DNA of 64,000 nt, taken from NCBI GenBank assembly GCA_047967505.1, contig CM106539.1. One strand, written 5' to 3'. This DNA is from Dipteris shenzhenensis. Lineage: Eukaryota; Polypodiophyta; Polypodiopsida; Gleicheniales. Position numbers and translations under genes: made by a program. Of this stretch, positions 10,791 to 20,468 are shown one piece after another. The notes below the pieces were generated by a model. It was given only the letters and a program-made list of their open reading frames with translations. It was not told where the DNA came from and did not search any database. How positions within the stretch are numbered: position 1 is the first letter of the stretch; every line of letters starts with the position of its first letter.

Positions 10791-11195
10791 GACTATAGAT
10801 GCTTGGCCGTGTTCATTCATGAGGCAGTCAGACATCGTGAGCGCCTACTTTGATCACTGAGATAGGAGGAGCATACACTGGTAGACTCTTCTCAAAGCAT
10901 GATCATAGAGTTCTCCTAGCTAGACCATACAGGCTCCCACTCCACAGGCCCTAGACACAATCGGCATCCAGAACTAGTGACATGACAGCTCAGGCAGAGG
11001 TTTGATGCACAGATTATGCTTGGGGACATTCCCTCCTTGTTCAGAGTGGAAGCGCGACCGACAAGGGTCACGGTTGCCCTTGTTAGACCTAGAGCTGCGA
11101 CCAAGAGACAATGCAGGAGTACGACCATAGGTAGCCGGCAGCATTCCATCTCTAGTTTTATGCTCTTGCTCCCCTACCCTTCACGAGGGGGGATA
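10749..11195 (-). repeat. LINE-D 3' region ending in (GA)n, copy 1
   Basis: On minus this segment ends in a pure GA microsatellite (CT run at 10750-10786 on plus). It is homologous throughout to 34930-35371 on plus. Shared blocks include AATCTGTGCATC / GATCTGTGCATC, GATCATGCTTTGAGA, GTAGGCGCTC.CGATG, ACTGCCTCATG and AAGCATCT just before the GA run. It lies directly downstream (on minus) of a LINE-type C-terminal coding remnant, so it may be that element's 3'UTR. Copies have diverged strongly. Confidence 0.65.
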
Positions 11196-11255
11196 GAGTG
11201 GATCACAGTCGTGACATTGGAGCATATTTCACTTTGTATTCAGATGACAGATTAT

Positions 11256-11567
11256 CTAATGATGATTATGGTCATAGTGATGATGGAGATGACTATTATT
11301 CTGATATCCAACAGATTTTCCAGATTTCCTCTGCTGACCCCATATCCTTCTCTGATTGTGTGCGTAGGCTCTACATTTTAGGAGCATGTGATATTCATCT
11401 TCTACCTCCCCTGTGGGGCAGATTTTGCATGTTCTTTCTCCTCTAGGGATCCCGGGTCTTGCCAAACTGCCCCTCTCCATCGCTAGATCATGGGAACTGG
11501 TTCTAATTTTGCATATTAGATGCCTTCTAAACATTGATATGTCTTCCCCAAGGTATTTTTCATTCAA
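11256..11567 (-). pseudogene. LINE-D ORF2 C-terminal remnant
   Basis: The minus frame carries RTCKICPTGEVEDEYHMLLKC, the CxxC...E.E.H.L..C pattern seen after the reverse transcriptase in several LINE groups. It differs from the zf-RVT (HCLWDC) of the LINE-A and LINE-B copies, so this is a separate family. The end is a histidine-rich low-complexity stretch from GAT repeats. Without its RT domain the clade cannot be fixed. Confidence 0.55.
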
Positions 11568-11605
11568 TAGCTCTCTATTTGGTGAATATCTTATTTGTAG
11601 AACTG

Positions 11606-12198
11606 CTTTTTGTTTTTCAAGAAAATTACTTCATTAAGTATGAAAGAAAACCGCAAGAGCAAGCTCAAATGCGGGAGTACATCATGCAATGCATGATGAA
11701 AAAAACAGCTCAAAATGAGCTAATAAAGATCCAAGGTGGAGGCTAAAAATGCCATCTCAACCCTGAAGGAGACTCAGAGAAGAAGGGACATTCTCTCCAA
11801 ACTATGAAAAAAGTAACTCTCCTAGCTGTGGCTGCTCTAGAGGATCCCTGCATGCTCGCCCAAATGGCCATCAGAGTGTGTACTGTGTCGGACCAAATAC
11901 TGGCCATAGTTTGGGAAGGATGAACCTAGATACTCTCCATCGCCTCTATACATCTAGCTCTCCAAATATGCCAAGTTGCAATGCTAGCCAAATCTCCCAA
12001 GATGTGTCTATTGAGGCATGAGCAGCTTTGAAAGGAGTGAAGGGAACATCCTGGAGGGAACACGACTCCATTGAGTGTCACCGTACAACGGCTGGATCTG
12101 GATCATGTGCCTCGAAGAACACCTGTGGGCCAGTAAGAGATAACCAAGCCACTGAACCCCAGGTCATATAGAAAGGTGCTGTATGAAAGATGCTGAAA
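11606..12198 (-). mobile_element. LINE-A1, 3' part (split by LINE-A2)
   Basis: On minus this is the end of ORF2, the 3'UTR and an A-rich tail of the same family as LINE-A3. The peptide at 12080-12190 reads FYMTWGSVAWLSLTGPQVFFE, which continues the zf-RVT region interrupted at 29937. AAAGATGCTGAAA (12186-12198) here and AAAGATGGTGAAA (29934-29946) on the other side are the duplicated target site. This shows both pieces belong to one element broken by LINE-A2. Confidence 0.88.
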
Positions 12199-12224
12199 GG
12201 AGAAAACATGATAGAGTGACATCC

Positions 12225-12990
12225 GGAAGTGGCTGCTGCTCTTCCCCGCTCCCTTGCTGCCCCCTCTCCTTCAGCCCCTCCCTCTGCCTCAGTCGCTCCC
12301 CCTCCCCTGCCCTCAGCCTCTCCCTTCCTCCCCCTTCTCTCCCTCTCAGCCCGCCCCCTCACCTCTCAGCCCGCTGCCCCCTCCCCTCCTCTCCCTCTCA
12401 GCCCGCCCCCTCCCCTCTCAGCCCATTCCTCCCTGCCCTGCTCCCCCGCTCCCTCTACCCCTCTTAGCCCGCTCTTCCTCTACCCAACTCAGCCCACTCC
12501 CTCTTCCCTACTCCCCCGCTCCCTCTACCCTGCTCCCCTCACCCCCTCCTCTACCCTTGCCCACGCCTCTACCTCTCCCCCGCTCCCCTCTCCCCCGCCT
12601 CCTCCCTCCCCCTACCCTTCTTCCTCCTCTACCCCTTCCCCCCGCCTCCTCCCTCCCCCTACCCTTCTTCTGCCTCTACCCCTTCCCCCTGCCTCTACAC
12701 CCTCCCCCACCTCTATCCCTTCCCCCTGCCTCTACCCCTCCCTCGCCTCTTCTCTTCCCCCCGCCTCGACACCCCTCCCCTCTTCCCGCTCCCTACCCCC
12801 GCCTCTACCCCCCACCTCTACTTCCCTCTCCTCTACCTCCTTCTACCCTCTCCCGCTCAGTTGCCCCCTCCCTTCTCAGCCCGCTTCCCCTTCCTCGCTC
12901 CCCCGCTCACTCTACCCTGCTCCCTTCCCCCGCTTCTGCCTCAGCCCTCCTACTCCGCTCCCTACCCCTGCCTTTTTTCCTTCTTTCCGT
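12225..12990 (+). promoter_or_regulatory. polypyrimidine 5'UTR of LINE-A2
   Basis: About 765 bp of almost pure C and T on the coding strand, in CTCCCC, CCTCTACC and CCTCAGCCCG-type variants. Equivalent tracts sit at the 5' ends of LINE-A1, LINE-B1 and LINE-B2, so this belongs to the LINEs and is not a random microsatellite. Long proline/serine/leucine frames through it are composition artefacts. LINE promoters lie in this position, but promoter function is inferred. Confidence 0.6.
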
Positions 12991-14971
12991 TGATAGGACA
13001 AAATCTGTATCAAGTTTTTGAGCACTGTATATAGCTGTGGGTAGGCACATAGTTGTACACATCTAGGGTAGGTGTGGGCTTTTGGCATTTGTGGATTTTT
13101 CTTTCACAAGCATGATGGACTGATGTATACTTTTTTGAGATAATAAAGTATGTTTTGCAGGGACTTCATGGGAAATGATGAAATGCAATGTGGTTGTACC
13201 AGACCTCCAAAGCAAGGGTGTCCAGTGTGTGGTCAAGTGAAATGTTTTTGGGGTCATGAAAATCAAGTCATGAAGGGTTTTTTTATTTTATTTTCCTGAG
13301 TCAATGTGCACTTGCATTTTAAAGGAATTTGATATGTTATGGTGTCCACGTCAAAGGGCTTTTCATGTGTGTGTACGGGGTTGCATGCAAGCTTTAATGT
13401 GCATGCTGATGTGTGTGGGAATTGTGTGACTAAAGGTCCAAAATGAGCATTTAATGTGATTTGAGGGAAATGTCTTGAGAGTGGTAAAATGTCACTGATG
13501 AGGTGGTAGATTAGGCAATCTGGATGAATTGGGAAGGCATCCTGTTCATGCAAAGGTGGCTACATGATGGATGAAGGGATGCTTCTCGACGACGAGTTGG
13601 CATGCTACATGAAAGGAGGCTACTATATGATACGAGCTGGAGAGCTCTAGAAGGAGAGCGCGCATTGCAACTGTGTGGATGAGGAGGAGCTCAGAAGAGC
13701 TGGAGGAGGTTGCAGGCCAGAGGTGTTGTTGCTTGTGTGGAGGATTCACGACAAAGGGAGGCTATGAAGCAGCCGGGGAAGCTCAGATGGGAAGCTCAGA
13801 TGACGGATGTAGAAGCTTCTGAGAGCAGAAGGGCTACGAGATATGGGAGAGGCTGGAGTGCGATAAAGAGCAGACGGGGAACGATCAGGAAGGTTGGAGA
13901 GGCTCACAGTTCTTGATGGGAGGTCGTGCGTGAGCGCAAGGCTGAACAACCATAAGGCCAACGTACGTGACGGGTTGTGAATTTCCGACTGCAGTAGCTT
14001 GGGATGTATGGGCTCCAGGTGCTCCGTAATCTCTGTGGCACAGTTGGCGCTTACTGAAGTCCTATAGGAGTCTTGGCTGTGTAGTTGATGGTGCGGGCTG
14101 AGAAGAGGATTCTGGGTGACGGATGAACATGAAGCATCGTGGGTTTCTTGGCTGTGAGAAGCATAGCTATCATGGAGGTTTTAGGCAGAATATCTTGAGT
14201 GACGAAAAGCATACAATAGGGGAAATAGAAGAGGCTGAGGCTGTTGCTTGAGATGTCTTCCGTGTAGGCTTGTAGGTGGCTGGTTGTGAGCTATTGCTTA
14301 GTAAAAGCTTGAGGCATAGCCGTGGTATCAGTTCTGCTGACTGGGGGACTGTTGGCGACATGAAGCTATGAGTGTGGAGTACTCTATGAGCAAGTGAAAG
14401 ATACAGACGCTGGATGTAGTTGCGTAAGAGCAGAGATGATTGATGCGATCTGCTAGCCAGTCCCTTTCACTCTTTGGTTGTTGACTGCGGCTTTGGGGAG
14501 AGTTATGGAATGCTGGAGCTCGGTGTCTGAGAAGGAGATGTTGTGGAGCAGTTATGATCACGTCAAGAGTTACGAGGTGTTGCTCTTGATGGAGGCTTAC
14601 GAGTCTTGGCTGTGGGATCTTGATTGTGGGTTGATGTCTTGAAAAGTCCCAAAGATAACCTTCATGTGTGCTGTGGGTTCGTAGTATTCTGAGGCTGACT
14701 GTTCTCTGAGTTGTTGAGGAAAGTTCAGTTCTAAAGTCTAGTTGTCTCGGGTTGTGTAGTCCTTTGGTTCTCTCTGAGTCTGTGTGATCTATGTTCAGTC
14801 AGTTTTTATGGGGGTTTGTCTCGGCGCCTATTACTAAGACACATACTCTAGAATCTAGTTCATAAGCTCATCATGTACGAGCCCACATTGCAGCTGATCC
14901 CTATGAAGTCTCAATTATCTGACGTGTTGAAGTACATAATTCCTGTTTGTCTTTCCTTTTTTTTCTTACCA
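12991..14971 (+). repeat. Gyp2 5' LTR (1981 bp)
   Basis: Starts TGATAGGACAAAATC and ends TTTCTTACCA, and repeats at 20469-22474. Short frames inside it have no domain content. Confidence 0.9.
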
Positions 14972-14978
14972 TCTTTTT

Positions 14979-14996
14979 TGGCGATCCTGCTGGGGA
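14979..14996 (+). other. Gyp2 primer binding site
   Basis: TGGCGATCCTGCTGGGGA begins seven bases after the 5' LTR. TGG pairs with a tRNA 3' CCA. Gyp1 has nearly the same site. I did not assign the tRNA. Confidence 0.65.
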
Positions 14997-15376
14997 CAGG
15001 AGGAGTTTTGAATTGAGATTGGGTACTCAAGACAAAACGGCCCAGAAGAATTGGCTGAGGAATGTTGCTTGAATTTCTATGTGGTTAGGGATTGAAACTA
15101 TGAAGACAAAGCCTCGCATGAGAGTAATTCATTGTGAGTTATAAGGGGAGTGTGGACATAGGAGAGATAGATGCCTTGATGTTGAACTTCGGGTGATACG
15201 TCTCTGTGCTAAGGTTCAAAAGGCTTTGAAAGTGATTGCTCTTAGGAAGAAGAATGCCAGTCAAATGCAGGGTAAGATTTCTTCAGTAGAGTGATTATTT
15301 ATGCTTTCTTCCCAGAAGAGGTTGGGTGGTATTTCTGGTTGGAAGTGTGTTTGAGATAAGTTACTTAAGATGAGAG
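14997..15376 (+). other. Gyp2 leader
   Basis: Untranslated region between primer site and gag, where a packaging signal would be expected. No conserved motif was recognised. Confidence 0.5.
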
Positions 15377-16771
15377 ATGGCTCATGAATTTCCTCGATTT
15401 CACAGATTGCCCAATGAAGACCCAGAGAGATTTTTAGAGTGCTTGGAGTTCACAGCTCTTATTAAAGACACGAATGCTCCAGAAGCCCTTGTTCAGATTC
15501 TATCCTTTTGTCTGTTGGGAGAAGTGAGAACTTGGCTACAGACTTTCTCTACAAGGATGCGTGATGATCAGGGTGCTCACAGAAACCCGACTTATCCAAA
15601 GGTGAGGACAGCTTTCCTGGACAAGTTTATGTATGTTAGAGATCCTGATGGCATTTGGAGAGAGCTATGTTTATTGCAGCAACAGCCGACTCAGTTAGTG
15701 GATGAGTATGTCGGTAAGTTCACTGTGTTGTGGAATAAATGGCAGGTGGCCTTATTACCTGAAGTTCCTCCCAGAGTCATAAAAAAGGATAGGTTTGTTG
15801 CTGGTATGAAGCTGGAGATTACAATAAAGATTGAACGTAAAGAGCTGGTCACTTATGAGGATGCTCTCAAGGTAGCAAAAGAGAAGGAGAGGAAGCAGAT
15901 AAGATTGTCACAAATGATGCAGAAGATGCCAATGGTTCAGCATGTGCCTGAAATTATCTCTCATGTGAAGCCAGAAATACAAAAGCCTGAAGTCAAGAAG
16001 GAGGAGAATATAAAAGAAGAAACTCATGAAATGTCGGAGCTTATGAAGAGTTTGAGTTTGAACTTGATGAACGGTAGGGGAAGAGGTAGATCATCGGGTG
16101 GTTATGGTAGAGGTAGCATGCCTTCTTCAAATAATTCAGGCCCGTGGCAGGCAGGACGAGGTCAAGGGTCATTTGCACCTTGTGTCCAGTGCTTTAATTG
16201 TGGAGAGTGGGGGCATTACAGCACACACTGTGATAAGCCTCCTCGTGCTGGAAGTGATGTTCACCCATTGCCAATAGGATTAAATAATAGGTTGAATGAT
16301 CATAGTGTAGAAGTGAAAGATGTAGGTCAGCCTAGTACCACTGGAATCTGTAAAGCCACTGCAGAAGAGAAAGGGAAAGGTAAGGCAGTTACATTTGGCT
16401 TGTTGGAGTTGGAGGAAGTTAAAGATGTCATGCCATTAGGGAAGAGAGATAGAGAAGAGGAGGTTGGTCCGAGTGCAAAGAAGGGGAAGCAGTCTGAGGA
16501 GATGATGACCTACCAAAAGGAGAAGAGCAAGAAGCCCAGAAGGAAGTACAGAACTGCCATGGGGAAGGATCAGGGAGATTATGATTTGGTGGAAGATCTT
16601 TCAGCGAGGAAATCGGACATTACATTTGCTCAAATGATTGGTCTATGCCCAAAGCTTAAAAAAGAATGGAGGCGGGCTGTAAATCCAGCAAAGAAGAACT
16701 CTCATAAAGGTACAATTAAGCTGATGTGTGTCTCAAAGTTGCCGGATCTTTTACCTACTGTAGTAGTCTAG
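15377..16771 (+). CDS. gag: Gyp2 Gag polyprotein
   Basis: An open frame of 464 residues from an ATG 381 bp after the primer site. Residues 1-170 are a Retrotrans_gag-type capsid (PRFHRLPNEDPERFLECLEF, LLGEVRTWLQTF, AFLDKFM, VDEYVGKF). A charged Lys/Glu region and a Gly/Arg stretch follow, then a CCHC knuckle CFNCGEWGHYSTHC near residue 273. It would form the particle and bind the RNA. The frame ends at TAG (16769-16771), but protease sequence continues in the same frame beyond it. This is the best preserved gene of the element. Confidence 0.85.
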   Translation: MAHEFPRFHRLPNEDPERFLECLEFTALIKDTNAPEALVQILSFCLLGEVRTWLQTFSTRMRDDQGAHRNPTYPKVRTAFLDKFMYVRDPDGIWRELCLLQQQPTQLVDEYVGKFTVLWNKWQVALLPEVPPRVIKKDRFVAGMKLEITIKIERKELVTYEDALKVAKEKERKQIRLSQMMQKMPMVQHVPEIISHVKPEIQKPEVKKEENIKEETHEMSELMKSLSLNLMNGRGRGRSSGGYGRGSMPSSNNSGPWQAGRGQGSFAPCVQCFNCGEWGHYSTHCDKPPRAGSDVHPLPIGLNNRLNDHSVEVKDVGQPSTTGICKATAEEKGKGKAVTFGLLELEEVKDVMPLGKRDREEEVGPSAKKGKQSEEMMTYQKEKSKKPRRKYRTAMGKDQGDYDLVEDLSARKSDITFAQMIGLCPKLKKEWRRAVNPAKKNSHKGTIKLMCVSKLPDLLPTVVV

Positions 16772-17110
16772 CATAAAGGAAAGGGTTTTGGAGAGGCTTA
16801 TATAGATGGAGGTGCAGAGATTTGTGTGATTACCCAGGCTTGTGTGGAAAGATTAGGATTGAAGATATCCCACTCCTCTAGTTATCACATCAGAATGGCA
16901 AACCACTCCAAGGTAAAGACTTTAGGGATAGTACCTGGTCTGGAGGTTGAGGCATTCAGTGTTTCATGTTGAGTGGATTGTCATGTGATGCTTGCAGGGT
17001 TGGGAGCCTGCCTATCCTTTGATTCTTGGAAGGCCATGGTTGAGGAAGGTAGGTGCAATTCAGAATTGGCAGAAAGGAATCTTTTCTGTACATACGAATG
17101 GGAAGAAATT
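16772..17110 (+). pseudogene. pol: Gyp2 aspartic protease
   Basis: In the gag frame after TAG, the translation gives GEAYIDGGAEICVITQACVERLGLK (two overlapping motifs), with D-G-G at the retropepsin active site. A TGA at about 16970 and a frame change near 16997 interrupt it; LILGRPWLRK, the conserved C-terminal protease motif, lies in the next frame (about 17020-17050). The protease would cut Gag-Pol. Confidence 0.75.
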
Positions 17111-18680
17111 GAATTTCAATATGGTAAGCAGGGCTGAAGTTTCAGATTCAGCAAGTGAAGAGGAAGAGAGAAGTGAAACCGGCAGTGAGGATGAGAGTTT
17201 GGTGACTTCAGAAAGCGATGAAGGAACAATAGCATTGGTGGATTTGGTAGATGAGGATTCACACGTGGATTTTGTGGGAGCATCAGGGTTCAATGAGGAA
17301 CAGGTGGATAGGTTTAAGGTTATCGAGGATTTAATGGAGCCCAAATGTTCTCAAGAATCAACCCAGGTGTTGATTGAGCAATCATTGAATCTTGATCTCA
17401 ATGTTGAGGAGAAAGAAGAATATTTGAAAATGTTGCAGAAATACCCCAATTTGTTTATCACCTCTTATGAGGAAATCAGGGGATTTAAAGGGAAGCCTCT
17501 AAGGATTGAGCTGAAGGAAGGTGTCAAACCTGTTTTTCAGAAAATAAGGAGATTAAACCCGGAACAGAGAGATGTGCTGAAGGAAGAGGTAGATAAGATT
17601 CTCAAGGCAGGAATGATTTATCCTGTAGTTCACTCTGATTGGATAAGTCCTATGGTCATAGTGCCAAAAGGTGTAGACAAATGGAGAGTCTGTGTTGATT
17701 ACAAACCTCTGAATGCAGTGACAAAGAGAAACCACTATCCTTTGCCTTTTCTGGATGATATTCTTGATAAAGTGGCGGGTCATGAAATGTACAGCTTGTG
17801 ACGGATATTCAGGGTACTTCCAGATAGCCATAGCCCTGGGGCTGTTTTTGTTACAGGAAAATGCCTTTTAAAGTTACCAACGGCCCCTTGCACTATCAGG
17901 AGAATTCAGATATGATTTTATTACCCTTCCTGGATAAATTTAGTAAAGTGTTTATTGATGACATCTGTGTGTACAGTGGAAGAAGGGAGCACTGTGGAAA
18001 GCTGGATCAGGTATTCTATGAGATTGATAATAATGGTGGTTAATTAAATCCTAAGAAGACTCAGTTAGCTCGGACTAGCATTAATATATTGGGGCATATT
18101 GTATCCGAGAATGGGATTGAGCCGGATCCAGGTAAAGTAAAAGCTTTAGTTATGCTGTCCTCTCCTGAGAATACCAAGCAGTTGCATACCTTTCTCCAGA
18201 AGGTGAAGTATCTGTCGAGATTTATTCATATGTTATCTCAGATTTTGTATCCTCTTCAGCAGGCGGTAAAATCTGAGCCTTTGAAATGGACGACAGAGAG
18301 TAAAGAGGTGTTTGAGGCAATTAAGGAATCCTTGACTCATATTTCAAGTGTAAAGCCACCACATTATTCCAAGACTTTTTATGTGAATCCGTCTATAGGA
18401 CCAGATGCTATTGGTGCTATTCTTTTGCAACAGGGAGAGGGTTCCAGATATATGAGGCCAATCTACTATGCCAGTAGGGTGAAGAGGGAAATAGAGAGGA
18501 AGTATTCAGCGGCTGAATTGGTCCTGGCTAGCCTCTTGTATGCCTGTAGGAGATTTCGGTCTTATCTATTGTCTAGGCCTTTTGTGGTTCTCACCTCATG
18601 TTCACTACTGCCTCATATGTTGAATAGTACAAACATCTCCAGGAGCATGATTAAATGGATAGTAGAGTTACAGGAGTAGT
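17111..18680 (+). pseudogene. pol: Gyp2 reverse transcriptase and linked RNase H
   Basis: An acidic spacer (17120-17350) precedes RT. RT motifs include GFKGKPLRIELKEGVKPVFQ, WISPMVIVPKGVDKWRVCVDYKPLN, HYPLPFLDDILD and, after stops near 17800, VFIDDICVYS with the FIDD catalytic pair (about 17950). The thumb follows with ILGHIVSENGIEPDPGKVKAL. The RT-linked RNase H region (18380-18680) has IGPDAIGAILLQQ and YSAAELVLASLLYACRRFRSYL. Stops at about 17801, 18041 and 18679 inactivate it. Confidence 0.85.
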
Positions 18681-18691
18681 CTTTTACCTTC

Positions 18692-19270
18692 TTGGTTGAG
18701 AACTCTACCAGAGCTTCCTTGGCTGATCTCCTCACCTATAAGGAAGGACCTATTTTAGTTGAAGATGTGGAGAAGAACACTGACATGAATGAAGAAAAAG
18801 TACTAGAGGATGCATTTGTTTTACACTTTGATGGATCTTACAAAAAAAGTTTAAATAAAAGTACAAGAGGAATTGTCATTTATGATCCTGGAGGAAATGA
18901 GATTCGGAAAATGGGAATTCATCTTGAAGCCAGCAGCAATAATGAAGCTGAATATGCAGCCCTCTTCGAAGGTTTGAAAGTATGCATTAGTCAGGGTATT
19001 AAGAGACTCATGATTAAGGGAGATGCTCTGTTGGTTGTGAATCAAATTTTAGGTGTCTGGAAGGTTAAGCATGTTCATTTGAAGAGATGGATAAGTGCGG
19101 TGAAGAAACTGTTAAATCAATTGGATGCCTGGACACTCCAGCATATTGAAAGAGGTAAGAATGTAAATGCACATGATGCTGCGCAGGAAATTACAGCAGC
19201 CTATGTTGATGCAATAGGAGTGCAGGAACCCTTATACAAGGGAAGGGAGACATTAGCTTGTGAGTCATGA
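18692..19270 (+). pseudogene. pol: Gyp2 second RNase H (aRNH type)
   Basis: A separate open frame with the RNase H fold signature: FVLHFDGSYKKS, then ASSNNEAEYAALFEGLKVC, then IKGDALLVVNQILG and VNAHDAAQEI. These supply D, E, D and D residues. It matches the plant-type RNase HI found as an extra domain in Tat and Ogre gypsy elements. It would remove RNA from the RNA:DNA hybrid alongside, or instead of, the older domain. It has drifted less than the RT-linked domain. Confidence 0.8.
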
Positions 19271-20354
19271 GGAATTATGTGGAGGACATTTCGCTTTCAA
19301 AATCATGCCGAGGAAAATACTTACAGAAGGATATGTGTGGCTATCCCTCCAGAGAGACATAAGACATTGGTGCAGGTCATGCCTACAGTGTCAGTAGATG
19401 AGTAAGAGGGTTTTATATCCAGAACTCAGAAATATCATGCTTGCTTGTAAAATTTTTGAGAAATGGGCAATAGATGCCATCAGTCCTCTACCCATGACAG
19501 CCAGGGGAAATTGTTATATGTTGATAGCTATGGATTATTTGACGAGATGGGCTAAAGCACGAGCAGTACGGGCTGTCAATGCAAAATCTATATGTAAATT
19601 TGTGTATGAGGATATCTGCTGTAGATTTGGTGTACCACTGGAATTGCTTTTTGATAGAGGTCTAGGTTTCAGGAGTGAACTGATGGATTTATTATGTGGT
19701 AAGCTGAAGATAAAACACAGATATGCAAGTCCCTATTACCCTCAATGTAATGGGATGAATGAAAAATTTAATGGTGTGTGTACTAATATCATGGGAAAGA
19801 TTATGAGAACCTATGAGAATGAGTGGGATCTTGCTTTGCACTAGGCTTTATGGGCTTACAGAGTTGCAGTAAAAGAAGGCACCCAGTTTTCACCATTTCA
19901 TCTTGTTTACGGGAAAGAAGCTCTATTACCCTTGGAAGTAGAAATTCTTGCATTATAGATGTTAATGAAGATAAACGAGGATTCAAATTCTACTTTCCAG
20001 AACCGGTTATTGGATTTGCAGGAAGCACAACTAGACAGACAAAAGGAGGTGGAACATTATGCTTTAATTCAAGAGGAGAATCAGAAGAGAGCAAACAGGA
20101 AATTCATCAGGGATAAGAAAATCAAGGAGGGTGATCTAGTTTTGAGATACAACAATAATTTGCATTCTACCTTCAAGAAGAAATTTGTGACCAAATGGGA
20201 TGGACCTTTTTGTGTGACAAAGAAATTCAAAAATGGATCATATGAACTTGAGAATTTGGATGGTCAGCAGCATAAGAATAGAGTCAATGGCTTCAGAGTA
20301 AAGAAATACTTTCATAGGATCATGAGTGTGGGTGCGGATGTGGACCTACTGTGA
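19271..20354 (+). pseudogene. pol: Gyp2 integrase
   Basis: The zinc-binding part (19271-19400) ends in WCRSCLQCQ before a stop. The catalytic core is 19398-19844: KWAIDAISPLP (first D), LFDRGLGFRSEL (second D), YPQCNGMNEKFNG (E). A stop at about 19843, then the C-terminal part in another frame (19959-20354) with DLVLRYNN, KKFVTKWDGPFCV and YELENLDGQQHKNRVNG, the GPY/F-type DNA-binding tail. The core triad is present but the reading frame is broken. Confidence 0.85.
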
Positions 20355-20454
20355 TGAAACCAGACAAGCTGGAAGGCCTCATGGATGAGGATATCTCTGA
20401 AGAAATGCAAATCTAATATACCTCTATTTGCAAGACATGAATGTCTATAGACTT

Positions 20455-20468
20455 GTGGGTGGGCAAAA
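20455..20468 (+). other. Gyp2 polypurine tract
   Basis: The purine-rich GTGGGTGGGCAAAA lies immediately before the 3' LTR start TGATAGG, the expected place of the plus-strand primer. Confidence 0.55.

Noticed and set aside
12229-13021. Two overlapping Pro/Ser/Leu-rich frames of about 255 codons
   Set aside because: They arise from a C/T-only tract; several frames are open at once, with no domain. It is the LINE-A2 5'UTR running into the Gyp2 LTR.
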